Shown one piece after another: positions 51,012-60,500 of a stretch of DNA of 64,000 nt (positions are counted from its first letter, which is position 1; every line of letters starts with the position of its first letter). Below the pieces are notes generated by a model that did not search any database, was not told the origin of the DNA, and worked only from the letters and a program-made list of their open reading frames with translations. The position numbers were made by a program, and so were the translations under genes. The DNA comes from Paenibacillus faecalis. Lineage in GTDB: Bacteria; Bacillota; Bacilli; Paenibacillales; Paenibacillaceae. The stretch lies in the NCBI RefSeq assembly GCF_900289175.1, contig NZ_LT985747.1, positions 4,054,268 through 4,118,267 of the forward strand. Direction: 5' to 3'.

Positions 51012-51377
51012 TCAATTTCGGCGCTTGTGAATACCTAATATGAGTAGACCACAGGCTGCCATAAACAAATAAGGACCGCTGGAAGCAGCATTGAAGGTGG
51101 AACCGAGAACATTCACCGTTTTGGACATCACATAAATCATGGTAAGTATGATAGCGACTATAGCCATCAAATTCCCGACCACCTTGTTCATCTGCTTTTC
51201 ACGAAGGACGATCCATAATGGATAAAGAAACAACAGTATGAAAAATACGGCTCCTTGACTAAATCCATTCTGAGAAACGTACCCGGCATCCACCCATTTG
51301 AAGAAAAATGAAATGATTGCTGCACATGTAGCGATCACAATCATCTTGCTACCCATATCCCATTTCTTGAAATTCAA
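51012..51377 (-). CDS. Small four-helix membrane protein
   Basis: A 121-residue protein with about four helices and a short basic tail (IHKRRN). TTG start at 51377 after AGGGGGATTAG. No family recognised by eye. Monocistronic with own terminator. Confidence 0.7.
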   Translation of the reverse strand: MNFKKWDMGSKMIVIATCAAIISFFFKWVDAGYVSQNGFSQGAVFFILLFLYPLWIVLREKQMNKVVGNLMAIVAIILTMIYVMSKTVNVLGSTFNAASSGPYLFMAACGLLILGIHKRRN

Positions 51378-51463
51378 TGAAATCTAATCCCCCTATGTAT
51401 GTCCTGATCGTTCAATTCGTCATTCTTCGACAAACACAGGTCTATTATACTGCAAAAATGAAA

Positions 51464-52069
51464 TTAATGTTCCAGTAAATCATTCAGACTTTTGATCGGC
51501 TCGTTCACCCATACTGTCTTAGTGATGGCATCCTCACGCTTGCCCTGCTTGGGCTCCATATCGGGAACGCCGAGATAAATAAATCCAAGCATTTTATCCT
51601 TCTCCCGAAGACCGAATGCTTTATTCATCAGCGGATGGAAACAAGGATCACCGGTTCTCCAAATCGCACCCAAATCCAGAGCGTGAGCCTGCAACAGCAT
51701 ATTTTGAATCGCTGCAAAAACAGCACCATATTCCTCAAGTTCAATCACCTTAGGATCGTCGGAAGGAACAACAGCCACACCGATGATCACTGGTGAACGC
51801 AGCGCTTTTCTCTGTGCCGCTTCACGTAAAGCAGTCACTTCCTCTTTCGACTTCTCGCTTGCCTTGCTTTCGGCAACATCAGCCAGTACATTCCCTAAAA
51901 GCTCACGGCCTCCTTCTCTCATCACAAAAAAGCGCCACGGCTCTGTATGCTTATGGTTCGGGGCCCACGTCCCCGCTTCTAAAATCTGTTCAATGCTTTC
52001 CTGCGGTACCGGGTCTTGCTTGACTTTCCCCATGCTGCGGCGCGTACGTATCGCTTCAGTAACATTCAT
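51464..52069 (-). CDS. Nitroreductase-family FMN protein
   Basis: A 201-residue nitroreductase. It opens VTEAIRTRRSMGKVKQDPV and has GTWAPNHKHTEPWRFFVM for FMN contacts, then MLLQAHALDLGAIWRTGD. It fits YdjA/YfkO-like small nitroreductases that use NAD(P)H. The ATG follows CAGGAGGGGAAACGTG. Substrate unknown. It is distinct from the NfsA-type gene at 30905. Confidence 0.87.
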   Translation of the reverse strand: MNVTEAIRTRRSMGKVKQDPVPQESIEQILEAGTWAPNHKHTEPWRFFVMREGGRELLGNVLADVAESKASEKSKEEVTALREAAQRKALRSPVIIGVAVVPSDDPKVIELEEYGAVFAAIQNMLLQAHALDLGAIWRTGDPCFHPLMNKAFGLREKDKMLGFIYLGVPDMEPKQGKREDAITKTVWVNEPIKSLNDLLEH

Positions 52070-52178
52070 CACGTTTCCCCTCCTGAAATCATAAAACTTT
52101 GTATCCTTTATGACCCATTTTAGCAGAAAAGCTTACGGCAAAGTTGAATATCAGGAGGAATGATGAGCTATTAACAAT

Positions 52179-53573
52179 TTATGCGTTCGCGGGAACAGCA
52201 GATTCTTCCGAATCTTTAAGCATACCTGAGCGCTGTGCCATTTCCGCCTTTCGAAGTACCTTCTGACCACGCCAGCGCAAAAATGAGAGCAGCCCGCGCA
52301 CATATTCATCTGCAATCATACATAAGTAAATTCCGACCAGGCCCCAGCCGTAATGGATACCGAGCACATAAGACAGGCCTGTAGCGATCAGCCACATCGA
52401 TCCAAGTGAAATATACATCGTAAACCGAGTATCTCCCAGCGCATTTAGCGCATTTCCAAGAGTCATGTTCAACAGCTTGCCAGGCTGTAAAATCAGATTT
52501 AAGCCGAGCAGTGAAACACCGATCATAATAATTTCGGAATCTTTCGTAAATAATCCGAGAATCTGTGCACCGAATACGTAAATTAACAGCGCGTTCACTC
52601 CAACAAAAATCCCTCCGATCCCAAGGGCGCGGTATGCTGCTTTATACGCTTCTCTCGTTTTCCCCGCTCCATACAGATGCGCAATCTGGATCTGGGCGCC
52701 CATCGCAATGGACATGCCCAGCAGGAAACACATAGACTCAAGCGTATTCATATATGTGCGTGCTGCCAGCTCCGTTGGTCCGATCGTAGCGATGAACGTG
52801 TATATGATAAGCTGTGAAAAAACCCAGCAGGACGTATTAATACCGAGAGGCCAGCCAATGTCCAATATCTCTTTAAACAACGATTTATCGAATATACGAA
52901 ATTCACGGAAGCGTATCGGATAGTCGAAGGAACGAAGAAACATTAACATCAGCATCACTACAGCCAACATCCGACTAGTCACCGTTGAAATCGCCACGCC
53001 GGTCAATCCCCACTGCGGCAAACCGAAGGCTCCAAATATAAAACCGTAGTTGAGAAACACGTGAATAACGTTCATCCCGATGGCAACGTACATCGGCCCT
53101 TTGGTATTGCCTGTATTCCGTATGACCGTGCTCATCGTGGACATCATCGCAATCAGAATCATCCCTCCGCCAACGATAGAAACATACGTGCCTGCCAGCG
53201 GCAATAACCGATCCGGAAGCTGGAGGACTGAAGAGATCTGAGTAGGAAACATATATAGAACAACACTAAGCAACACGCCGATCAACGTGCTGACGCTCAG
53301 TGCCATAATTCCAATTTTCCGAGCCTCGAGAGGTTTACGGGACCCCAGCTTTTGAGCGATCAGAATACCAGCCCCGCTTGCGACCATGGTGAACAGCGTT
53401 GTCATCGCTTGAAACAACTGATTGGAAAACCCAACCACGGCGACCGCATCATCCGATATCCGGCTAACCATCAGCGTATCTACCGCACCGAGCAAAAATT
53501 GAAGAAACAATTCGATAAAAATGGGCCAGACCAAAACCCATAAGGCAAATTTACTTTTTTCTTTATCCAACAT
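52179..53573 (-). CDS. MATE-family multidrug efflux transporter
   Basis: A 464-residue, 12-helix MatE protein. It has VWPIFIELFLQFLLGAVDTLM near the start (split VWPIFIELFLQ, LLGAVDTLM), later FGLPQWGLTGVAISTV and a repeat half beginning near 230. It exports cationic drugs with Na+ or H+. ATG follows TTGGAGGTTTG. It is divergent from the AraC gene, which may regulate it. Confidence 0.9.
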   Translation of the reverse strand: MLDKEKSKFALWVLVWPIFIELFLQFLLGAVDTLMVSRISDDAVAVVGFSNQLFQAMTTLFTMVASGAGILIAQKLGSRKPLEARKIGIMALSVSTLIGVLLSVVLYMFPTQISSVLQLPDRLLPLAGTYVSIVGGGMILIAMMSTMSTVIRNTGNTKGPMYVAIGMNVIHVFLNYGFIFGAFGLPQWGLTGVAISTVTSRMLAVVMLMLMFLRSFDYPIRFREFRIFDKSLFKEILDIGWPLGINTSCWVFSQLIIYTFIATIGPTELAARTYMNTLESMCFLLGMSIAMGAQIQIAHLYGAGKTREAYKAAYRALGIGGIFVGVNALLIYVFGAQILGLFTKDSEIIMIGVSLLGLNLILQPGKLLNMTLGNALNALGDTRFTMYISLGSMWLIATGLSYVLGIHYGWGLVGIYLCMIADEYVRGLLSFLRWRGQKVLRKAEMAQRSGMLKDSEESAVPANA

Positions 53574-53719
53574 TCAAACCTCCAACATTATTGACGAGCT
53601 AAACGAATATTCAGTACAATCACTTGCAACAGCATTTAATTATAGATGATATGCTGATTTTTAGATATCACTTTATGAACGTGAACTTATAAAATTCAAA
53701 CTTGGAAAGGAGCCCTCAG

Positions 53720-54583
53720 ATGACTGTTCTTCACTTTACCATCCCTCCGCTTCCTGAATACATTATTAGCGGGGTGTATGAAGCTTCCGTAGGGGATCGA
53801 CATCCCAACCGGCGAAATATCGGTATATTTGATTTGATTATCGTCCGAAAAGGCTGCTTATTTATCACAGAGAACGGACGTCCGTTCGATATCGTCGCTG
53901 GATCATTCCTAATTTTGCGGCCGGATACACACCATTTTCCGACGCAAGGCTGTACGGAGGACACAATCCATTATTGGCTGCATTTTCAGACGTCCGGCGG
54001 ATGGCTTTCGGATGAGCAGGGCTTGGCTCCCAAGAAGGAGGAGTCGCTTGAGCTTCAGCCATTTTCACCTAACTACTTTACAGTCCGGGTTCCTCAGTTT
54101 GGTATGTTGCCGCAGCCACAAAAAGCTTATGATCTGCTGGATTCTCTTACTGCGCTTGTCCAACACGGACATCGTAACCAGTCACTGTGGAGACAACAGC
54201 TTCTATTTCAAGGAGTATTCGAGCAGCTTATCGCCGCACTCGACACTCCAGTGTCTTCTCCCTCTTCTTCCTGCGCAGAGCAGGCAGCCGCTTATTTGCG
54301 AAAGCATTACCGGGAAGAATTTAAAGCTCAAAAGCTTGGTGAAAGCATTAACTTCCACCCCGTGTATATCGCACGCTGCATGCAAAAAGAATTTGGCTGC
54401 TCTCCAGTAGAGTATTTGCAGCGCTACCGGATTGAACAAGCCAAGCTGCTGCTGCTTCAAACCAACCTGACAGTGAGCCAGGTTGCTGAGGATGTCGGTT
54501 TTAACCACGCCGCTTATTTCACCTCCTGCTTCGCCAAACAGGAAGGAATCTCTCCGCGTAAATATCGTCAACGTTTTTTATAA
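53720..54583 (+). CDS. AraC-family transcription regulator
   Basis: A 287-residue regulator. An N-terminal cupin-like sensor (about 1-150) has PDTHHFPTQGC and a C-terminal pair of helix-turn-helix motifs has VAEDVGFNHAAYFTSCFAKQ, then EGISPRKYRQRF. ATG at 53720 follows GAAAGGAGCCC. It is divergent from the MATE gene, with 146 bases between them. The ligand, likely a sugar or small metabolite, is unknown. Confidence 0.9.
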   Translation: MTVLHFTIPPLPEYIISGVYEASVGDRHPNRRNIGIFDLIIVRKGCLFITENGRPFDIVAGSFLILRPDTHHFPTQGCTEDTIHYWLHFQTSGGWLSDEQGLAPKKEESLELQPFSPNYFTVRVPQFGMLPQPQKAYDLLDSLTALVQHGHRNQSLWRQQLLFQGVFEQLIAALDTPVSSPSSSCAEQAAAYLRKHYREEFKAQKLGESINFHPVYIARCMQKEFGCSPVEYLQRYRIEQAKLLLLQTNLTVSQVAEDVGFNHAAYFTSCFAKQEGISPRKYRQRFL

Positions 54584-54589
54584 TTCAAC

Positions 54590-54646
54590 TTGCAATCCAG
54601 CCGGGAGCCATTATAATAAAGATATATATGATAATGATTATCATTA
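54590..54646 (+). promoter_or_regulatory. Sigma-A promoter with Fur box
   Basis: TTGCAA (54590-54595), 16-base spacer, TATAAT (54612-54617), and then a perfect 7-1-7 inverted repeat TGATAAT-G-ATTATCA (54629-54643) over the expected transcription start. That repeat is the classic Fur box. Iron-bound Fur should block this promoter. The only gene it serves is the 49-residue ORF at 54713. Confidence 0.8.
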
Positions 54647-54712
54647 CCGGCAGAGTGAGAATGCAATGAGAATTTGAATCGAAACACCACATATAAAGGA
54701 GAAGCCGAACCT

Positions 54713-54862
54713 ATGAAATCTAACCTCCGACGTACCAACCTCCAGATCGACGATTATTTGGACCTGTTGAATCTTGCCATCCAGCTTGGCGATGTGAAAT
54801 GGCAGAAGGAAATTAGACGCAAGATGGAATTGATGCTGTCTTTACTGGAAACAGCTCAATAA
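54713..54862 (+). CDS. Fur-controlled small helical protein, 49 residues
   Basis: ATG at 54713 after AAAGGAGAAGCCGAACC. The product is basic at the start (KSNLRRTNL) and predicted to be two amphipathic helices (IDDYLDLLNLAIQLGD, then WQKEIRRKMELMLSLLE). It lies alone between a Fur-box promoter and a strong terminator, so it should be made when iron is low. In Bacillus subtilis the small Fur-controlled Fbp proteins help the FsrA RNA spare iron; this gene occupies a similar niche but the sequence is not recognisably Fbp. Function inferred only as iron-starvation related. Confidence 0.75.
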   Translation: MKSNLRRTNLQIDDYLDLLNLAIQLGDVKWQKEIRRKMELMLSLLETAQ

Positions 54863-54917
54863 AGCGACATGATTGAAATCCCTTTACTTGGAATATTCAC
54901 ATTTTCATCCTATAAAT

Positions 54918-54984
54918 AAGACACCGTATTATTCATCCCGCTAAAGACGTTTTGGCGATATGAATTTATACGGTGTCTTTTTCG
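54918..54984 (+). terminator. Long terminator after the Fur-controlled gene
   Basis: Stem of 12 bp aagacaccgtat/atacggtgtctt (54918-54929 with 54968-54979), continued inward by attcat/atgaat and gctaaa/ttttggc, followed by TTTTTC. The unusually long stem could also be the 3' end of a stable RNA. Confidence 0.88.
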
Positions 54985-55112
54985 CAAATTATACTGACGG
55001 TGAAGTATATAATGGTATATCAAGTAACAGCAGGCATCTCAAGTTTTTTTGTATAACAAACATTTGTATGGTAAAATTTAGATATAAAAACAACAACAGG
55101 GGGTGTTGTTCG

Positions 55113-55301
55113 ATGGTTATGGGCCCTGAACATTTGGATCTCATTGAACAAGACGTATCTGAAAGGAAATGTGACGAAAAGCAAAAAGGGCTGTTACAAC
55201 GAGGATTGTTTAGTGACATGCTGACGACGCTGGCCGCTACAGGTGTTTTTATCGTTATCGCTGTTATATTTGGATTTATTATGTATCATTTAAGGTATTA
55301 A
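55113..55301 (+). CDS. Small protein with C-terminal membrane helix, 62 residues
   Basis: ATG at 55113 after CAGGGGGTGTTG. The first 38 residues are charged (DLIEQDVSERKCDEKQKG), then a helix TLAATGVFIVIAVIFGFIMY near the end (residues about 41-60). Tail-anchored topology is likely. No family recognised. Own terminator follows. Confidence 0.7.
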   Translation: MVMGPEHLDLIEQDVSERKCDEKQKGLLQRGLFSDMLTTLAATGVFIVIAVIFGFIMYHLRY

Positions 55302-55329
55302 CTAGACATGTTTTCATTCATTAATGAAG

Positions 55330-55395
55330 ACAACCCGCTCTCAATGTATGCCCGGTCCGTGTTCAGGGCTGTCCTTGTGAGCGGGTTGTTTTTTC
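55330..55395 (+). terminator. Terminator after the 62-residue gene
   Basis: Perfect 11-bp stem acaacccgctc/gagcgggttgt (55330-55340 with 55379-55389) followed by six T. The rest of 55396-55541 shows nothing distinct. Confidence 0.9.
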
Positions 55396-55541
55396 GCTAA
55401 TACGATGATTCATTGCAGATCAGCAGGGATTGAACTTCCATGAACACACTTCCTTTGTCCAGTAGATCATGATATAAATCACATTAGCTGCATTTTCATA
55501 GATTACATGTTTTATACACTAATGTGAAGAGCCGCATAACA

Positions 55542-55584
55542 AAGAGGCGTGAACTGCGGATGCCCCCGCATGTTCACGCCTCTT
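55542..55584 (-). terminator. Terminator after the 56-residue minus-strand gene
   Basis: Stem aagaggcgtgaac/gttcacgcctctt with inner gcgg/ccgc pairing. On the minus strand TTTGTTAT follows. It begins 44 bases past the stop at 55628. Confidence 0.8.
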
Positions 55585-55627
55585 GTATAATCAAACAACC
55601 ATCGGTTACCAAGATAACTCCAAACCC

Positions 55628-55798
55628 TTACTTCTTATAGACTTCGATGTTCTCATGCTTGCTCTCATGCTCGAGTTGGAATTTCTCCCTCATCAGCTTC
55701 TGCATGATAAACTTTTCCTGGTTGTTCAAACCTTCCTGATTTTGCTGCATAATCATGTTGTCAATGTTGCGCTTAAGCACCTCGTTATGCGTATTCAA
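55628..55798 (-). CDS. Small coiled hydrophilic protein, 56 residues
   Basis: TTG start at 55798 after AAAAGGAGTGAACCGTA. The product is rich in Gln, Asn, Lys, Glu and His and looks like one long helix or short coiled coil (NIDNMIMQQNQEGLNN, then EKFIMQKLMREKFQLEHE). No family recognised. It has a ribosome site and terminator in the right places, which supports a real gene although the opposite strand is open too. Confidence 0.68.
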   Translation of the reverse strand: MNTHNEVLKRNIDNMIMQQNQEGLNNQEKFIMQKLMREKFQLEHESKHENIEVYKK

Positions 55799-56027
55799 TA
55801 CGGTTCACTCCTTTTGGAATTTATGCGCTTCTCGCAATTTCACATGCCCAGTCGTCTTAATGATGGGACATTTATTACTAACCAGCCCCATCATATTTAA
55901 ACATCAGACATGATATGAAGATTGCGAAAGTTCGTACATCTTCGAAAAGAAACGACCGTAACCCCTTATGGTTCTAAGCCGCTATTTCCGTCGAATCAGG
56001 CATCCGAAGAAACACACCTCATATGAA

Positions 56028-56234
56028 CTAGCGTTTCTTCTTGTTATTCGAATTGACGAGCAAAGGCAGCATTCTCGTTTCCTTGACCATTGGAGATTGA
56101 CACAACATACAATCCGGTTCGATCTCAAATGCGAAGTCATCGCGTATCCAGCCCTTGCAATCTTTGTTCGTACATGACCATACCTCGGTCATTTCCTCAG
56201 GTATGCTTTCCGCAGCATTTTTACGTGAATACAT
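56028..56234 (-). CDS. YdjO-like cold-inducible zinc-ribbon protein
   Basis: A 68-residue protein with C21-x4-C26-KGW and C42-x2-C45, the zinc-ribbon pattern of the YdjO family of Bacillales. It lies just downstream of a cold-shock gene on the same strand, which fits the 'cold-inducible' family name. ATG at 56234 after AAGGAGGAGGAGTG. The role is not established. Its ribbon resembles the C-terminus of the UvrD helicase at 40805. Confidence 0.83.
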   Translation of the reverse strand: MYSRKNAAESIPEEMTEVWSCTNKDCKGWIRDDFAFEIEPDCMLCQSPMVKETRMLPLLVNSNNKKKR

Positions 56235-56263
56235 GAACACTCCTCCTCCTTGTCCTCGCCTTC

Positions 56264-56310
56264 AGAATATAAACAAAGCTGCCCTTAATGTCTCACATTA
56301 AGGGCAGCTA
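56264..56310 (-). terminator. Terminator after the cold-shock gene
   Basis: Perfect 15-bp stem agctgcccttaatgt/acattaagggcagct (56277-56291 with 56295-56309) with a 3-base loop; TTTGTTTATATT follows on the minus strand. It separates csp from ydjO. Confidence 0.92.
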
Positions 56311-56321
56311 GCCTTTAGAAC

Positions 56322-56522
56322 TTACAGTTTTACAACGTTTTCAGCTTGTGGTCCACGGTTTCCTTCAACGATGTTGAATTCAACGCGTTGTCCTTCGTCC
56401 AACGTTTTGAAGCCTTCGCCTTGAATCGCGCTGAAGTGAACGAATACATCGTTTCCGCCTTCAACTTCGATAAATCCGAAGCCCTTCTCTGCATTAAACC
56501 ATTTAACAGTTCCTGTTTGCAT
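56322..56522 (-). CDS. csp: Cold-shock protein (CspA/CspB family)
   Basis: A 66-residue single cold-shock domain with both RNA-binding motifs: KGFGFI (RNP1) and VFVHF (RNP2). It binds single-stranded RNA/DNA, melts mRNA structure and can prevent transcription termination. ATG at 56522 after CCAAGGAGGTCATCCCC. A leader of over 200 bases with a terminator-like hairpin precedes it. Confidence 0.96.
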   Translation of the reverse strand: MQTGTVKWFNAEKGFGFIEVEGGNDVFVHFSAIQGEGFKTLDEGQRVEFNIVEGNRGPQAENVVKL

Positions 56523-56576
56523 GGGGATGACCTCCTTGGAGATTATTTACATGACCTTTTTTTACTTCGTAGACGA

Positions 56577-56639
56577 ATAAAAAAATTCACATATTGTACA
56601 AGGTTACCGGAAATTACAACCCTCTACAATATGTGAATT
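56577..56639 (-). promoter_or_regulatory. Terminator-like hairpin in the csp leader
   Basis: A perfect 15-bp inverted repeat (56584-56598 with 56625-56639) forms a hairpin on the minus strand followed at once by a seven-T run, 55 bases upstream of the csp ATG. A possible -10 (TATAAT) for csp lies further upstream at 56750-56755, so the hairpin would be inside the leader. It may be an attenuator opened by Csp or by temperature; alternatively it ends the upstream PNPOx transcript. Confidence 0.6.
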
Positions 56640-56837
56640 CAGGTCGCTTTCGATACTCCTATATTATCATAATTCAAGTTCTTTGGCAATTGCTGTGGTT
56701 TATATTTTCGAAACAAATGTTTTGAAAAAATTCTGGATCAAGCTCTAATATTATACTATGCAAAAAACAGCTAAAATATAACATCCTGCAAAAATTATCC
56801 CATAGCCCGCAGCTCCCCTATTTGAGGAGCTTCCTGA

Positions 56838-57302
56838 TTACTCCAGCAATTCAGCAAGCGTCTCTTTCCATCTCTGAATCACATCTGACGGATTCTTGAG
56901 CGTTATGGTCACGCCGGAGTTAATATCCGCGTATTTGGCAACATCTTCTTTCACCGCAGTGACCTCGGCTGCAAAACGTACACGCGGATGCAAAGCTTGA
57001 GGAAGCTCTGGCAATCGGGTCAGACTAAGTCTTACATAATGAGCTGCACCGTTATGAAAAGCAACAAGTTGGGCCTGACCCATGCGAAGAATGTTAGTGG
57101 TTGTCACTGTTCCTGGCCAGAGCGACAGTCGCATTTTTGCCTGATCTAAAGCGACAACCTCTCCTACACTAACCATAGCGGTATGCGGCCAGTGATCCTC
57201 CGTTACCGTCAAGAGCATCATAGCTACATGCTGCTTCTCATCCAAGTCCTGTCCATTTAACAGCTCGTACAATGAAAAAGATATCTCCGTTTGTTTAAAC
57301 AT
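56838..57302 (-). CDS. Pyridoxamine 5'-phosphate oxidase-like FMN-binding protein
   Basis: A 154-residue split-barrel protein. The pattern VTEDHWPHTAMVSVGEVVALDQAKMRLSLWPGT (quoted in part: HWPHTAMVSVGEV) and TNILRMGQAQLVAFH matches the PNPOx-like flavin-binding family. It probably binds FMN or F420-like cofactor and reduces small molecules; true PNP oxidase activity is unlikely at this length. ATG at 57302 follows AAGGGAGATTGG. Confidence 0.75.
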   Translation of the reverse strand: MFKQTEISFSLYELLNGQDLDEKQHVAMMLLTVTEDHWPHTAMVSVGEVVALDQAKMRLSLWPGTVTTTNILRMGQAQLVAFHNGAAHYVRLSLTRLPELPQALHPRVRFAAEVTAVKEDVAKYADINSGVTITLKNPSDVIQRWKETLAELLE

Positions 57303-57444
57303 GTCCAATCTCCCTTTCTTTAACCCTAATGGAATGGAATAAAAGCAAATAAGCATTGGTACGGCGGCATAGAGTTCAGTATACTAAAAGAGTAATTGAA
57401 GCCGTGCCCTCTTCATTTTTAAACTTCCATACAATGTTTTATAT

Positions 57445-57472
57445 AGAGCGCTGCTGGGTAGGCAGCGCTCTT
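57445..57472. repeat. Hairpin in the upstream region of the hybrid kinase gene
   Basis: Perfect 10-bp stem agagcgctgc/gcagcgctct (57445-57454 with 57462-57471), with only a short T run. It lies in the 254-base divergent gap between the PNPOx-like gene and the kinase. It could be a terminator of a short leader or an operator. Nothing else was recognised in the gap. Confidence 0.5.
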
Positions 57473-57556
57473 ATTAGGATTAAATTATGCGTTACTTATC
57501 TCTTATCAATATACTGCGTATAACATGGCATTAAAACTCTTGAAAGGGATTTAGAT

Positions 57557-60500
57557 ATGACGGACTCAAAAAGAAATCGATGGAAATACATTTTGATCCT
57601 TATCCTACTCATGATCTTATTAACCATTTTTCGTTTGTTGTGGCTTGCATACCATGATCCACCGCCTCATCCTGCCGCTCAAAACGGACTTTTAGATCTC
57701 CGGGGATACAATTTGGAAGATAACCCCGTCATTAACCTTGATGGAGAGTGGGATTTTTATCCAGAACAGCTCGTGAGTCCTCAAACCTTGAATTCAGATG
57801 CCGAGGGCACTCGAAAAATACCCAAAGCTGCAGATGAAACTTCAACCCGTCAATTCGGAACCTATCACTTGAAAATTGTTATGAATGAACATTCAGATGA
57901 AGTATTTTCTATACGTATACCATCAACGAACACGGCGTCTGCGCTATACATAAACGATCAGTTTAAAGGCGGATCAGGTACTGTATCTGATAACAAGGAA
58001 GATCATGTAGGCAAAGGGAACCCTTATGTTGTTTCATTCTCTGTCGAAAACAATGAAATCGATATCGTTTTGCATATTTCGAACTTTGACACCTCTTATG
58101 GAATTGCGGTGAAGAACCCAATTAAATTCGGTTCATCTGAAGCGATGGCAAAGAAGCAAAATTTTGAGCATATCTTATTGATCGGCATGGTAGTCATTCT
58201 TTTTCTTCATAGTCTCTACTGTGTCCTGATATATGTGTTTATTCACCGAAACAAAATTTTTCTTATCTTCGCAGTAGGCTTTTTGCTTCCGGCTACGGAC
58301 GAGCTGATTACGTATAACAGTTCTACAATGGAATGGCTGCATTTTAACTACGAATGGTCATTTAAATTTAAAGAGCTGATTTACCTCGGAGCTGCATTGT
58401 TTCTGGTACAGATCATGAGTGTTTTGTTGACCAATTTCAGGTCATATAGACGTTTACGCTGGTTCGTTATCTGCTACGGAATCAGTGCATTGCTCATTGT
58501 AATTTTGCCACTGCGCTATTTGTTGCAGATCGACATTATCTTTTTCATTCTTTATACGATATCTTTTCTTTCCGTTGCTTCTCTAGCGTTGAAAGAATAT
58601 TTTCAATACAATAATGAGTCTTTTTTCATCGCTGTCGTCATAATAGGCACAACTTCAGGCATTCTTTGGGGGCTGATCAAGGAGCTATTTGACCTGGAGA
58701 TCCCTTTCTATCCCTTTGATTATTTATGCGCTATTTTGGGATTGGCCGTTTTCTGGTTCAAGCGCTTTTACCGGCAGAGCCGGCAGGTTGCAGAACTCGT
58801 TGATGAGCTGAAGCGAGCGGATCAATTAAAGGATGATTTTTTAACTAGCAGTACACGGAAAATTTGGAACCCGTTAAACAAGATGACTACCATTGCACAA
58901 ACGTTATACGACCGAGACAACAGCTCCATGACGAATAAATATAAAAGTGACCTAAAGTACATTATTAATATAGGAAGAAGCATGTCCTTCGCACTGAATG
59001 ATTTGCTTGATTTTACACGCTTAAAAGAGCAAATGATACAAATCCACCCGAAAAGCATCAATTTACATGCGGTGATCGCCAGTGTGTTTGATATGCTGAA
59101 ATATTCAGCTGAGGGCAACCAAACTGAATTAACATCTGCGATTCCAGCCCATTTACCGAATGTTTGGGCAGATGAAAGCCGGCTTGTTCAAATTTTTTTC
59201 AATATCTTGGGAAGTGCCATGAAATGTACTTATTCCGGTAAAATCATCGTACACGCCAAGGTGAATGATCACATGGCCGTTATTTATGTGCAGGAAACGG
59301 GAGCCTTGATGGATAAGGAAGCCCGTGAAAAGTTAAAAGCTGCTTGTAGCGAAGGTTTTCAAGATGATGAGGCTTTGGAATTAGGGTTAAAGGTTTCTGA
59401 AAGACTGATTGAACTGCATGGAGGCAGCCTAAAGCTTAAGTCTGAAGCAGGCTTGGAAACCCAATTTATTATTACCCTTCCCCTGGCCAGCAAACAAGAG
59501 CAGCCGGATAACGAACTTGAATTTAGCCCGGCAGAGAGCACTGATAAGGCAAAAGAGAGTAAAAAAGAAAATTCGGTTTCTTCTAAAACACGTCATATTC
59601 TAGTGGTAGACGATGACCCCAGCAATTTAGTCATGATCAGCCGAATTTTCCCATCAGATCAATACAGGGTCGCAACCGTAACCAGCGGTACAGAGGCGTT
59701 GAAGTTATTAAATGCCGAGGAATGGGATTTATTCATCATAGATGTAACGATGCCATTTATGTCAGGCTATGAATTAACAGAGCTGATCAGGGAGCGTTAT
59801 TCCATCATTGAGCTTCCTATTTTGTTGCTGACATCGAGAAACTATACGGAGGACATCAATGTCGGTTTTACGCTAGGGGCAAATGATTACGTTGCAAAAC
59901 CGATCAATGCGCTTGAGCTGAAGTCCCGCAGTATAGCACTGATTCATTTAAAACAGTCGATTATTGAAAAACACTATATGGAGTCAGCGTGGCTTCAGGC
60001 ACAAATTCGGCCCCATTTTTTATTTAACACATTAAATGCGATTTCCTCTTTAAGTACAATAGATTCCGACAGGATGGACATTTTGTTGGAAAAGTTCGGG
60101 GAGTATTTGTACGGCAGCTTTAAAGAAGAAAATTTAAAACAAGTGATCCCCATTGAAAATGAGCTTAATCTCGTAAAATCGTATTTGTATATAGAAAGCG
60201 AAAGATTTGGGGACCGCATCCAGATTAAATGGGAAGTCGATGAGCATATAGATATAGAAATCCCGCCGCTTTCAATTCAGACGCTCGTAGAGAATGCGGT
60301 TCGTCATGGGATTCTTAATAAAGGCTCCAGTGGAACCATCTGTATAAGAATCGCAGATAACAAGGAATACACCAAAATACAAATTATAGATGATGGTGTA
60401 GGCATGGAACAGGAACAAATAAGCAAAATATATGATGATAGCAACACGGTTGGACAAGGTATTGGCCTAGTAAATACGAATAGACGACTTAAGCGATTAT

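Noticed and set aside
55583..55900. Plus-strand frame of 105 codons
   Set aside because: It has no ribosome site and runs antisense through a terminator hairpin and the better-supported 56-residue minus-strand gene.
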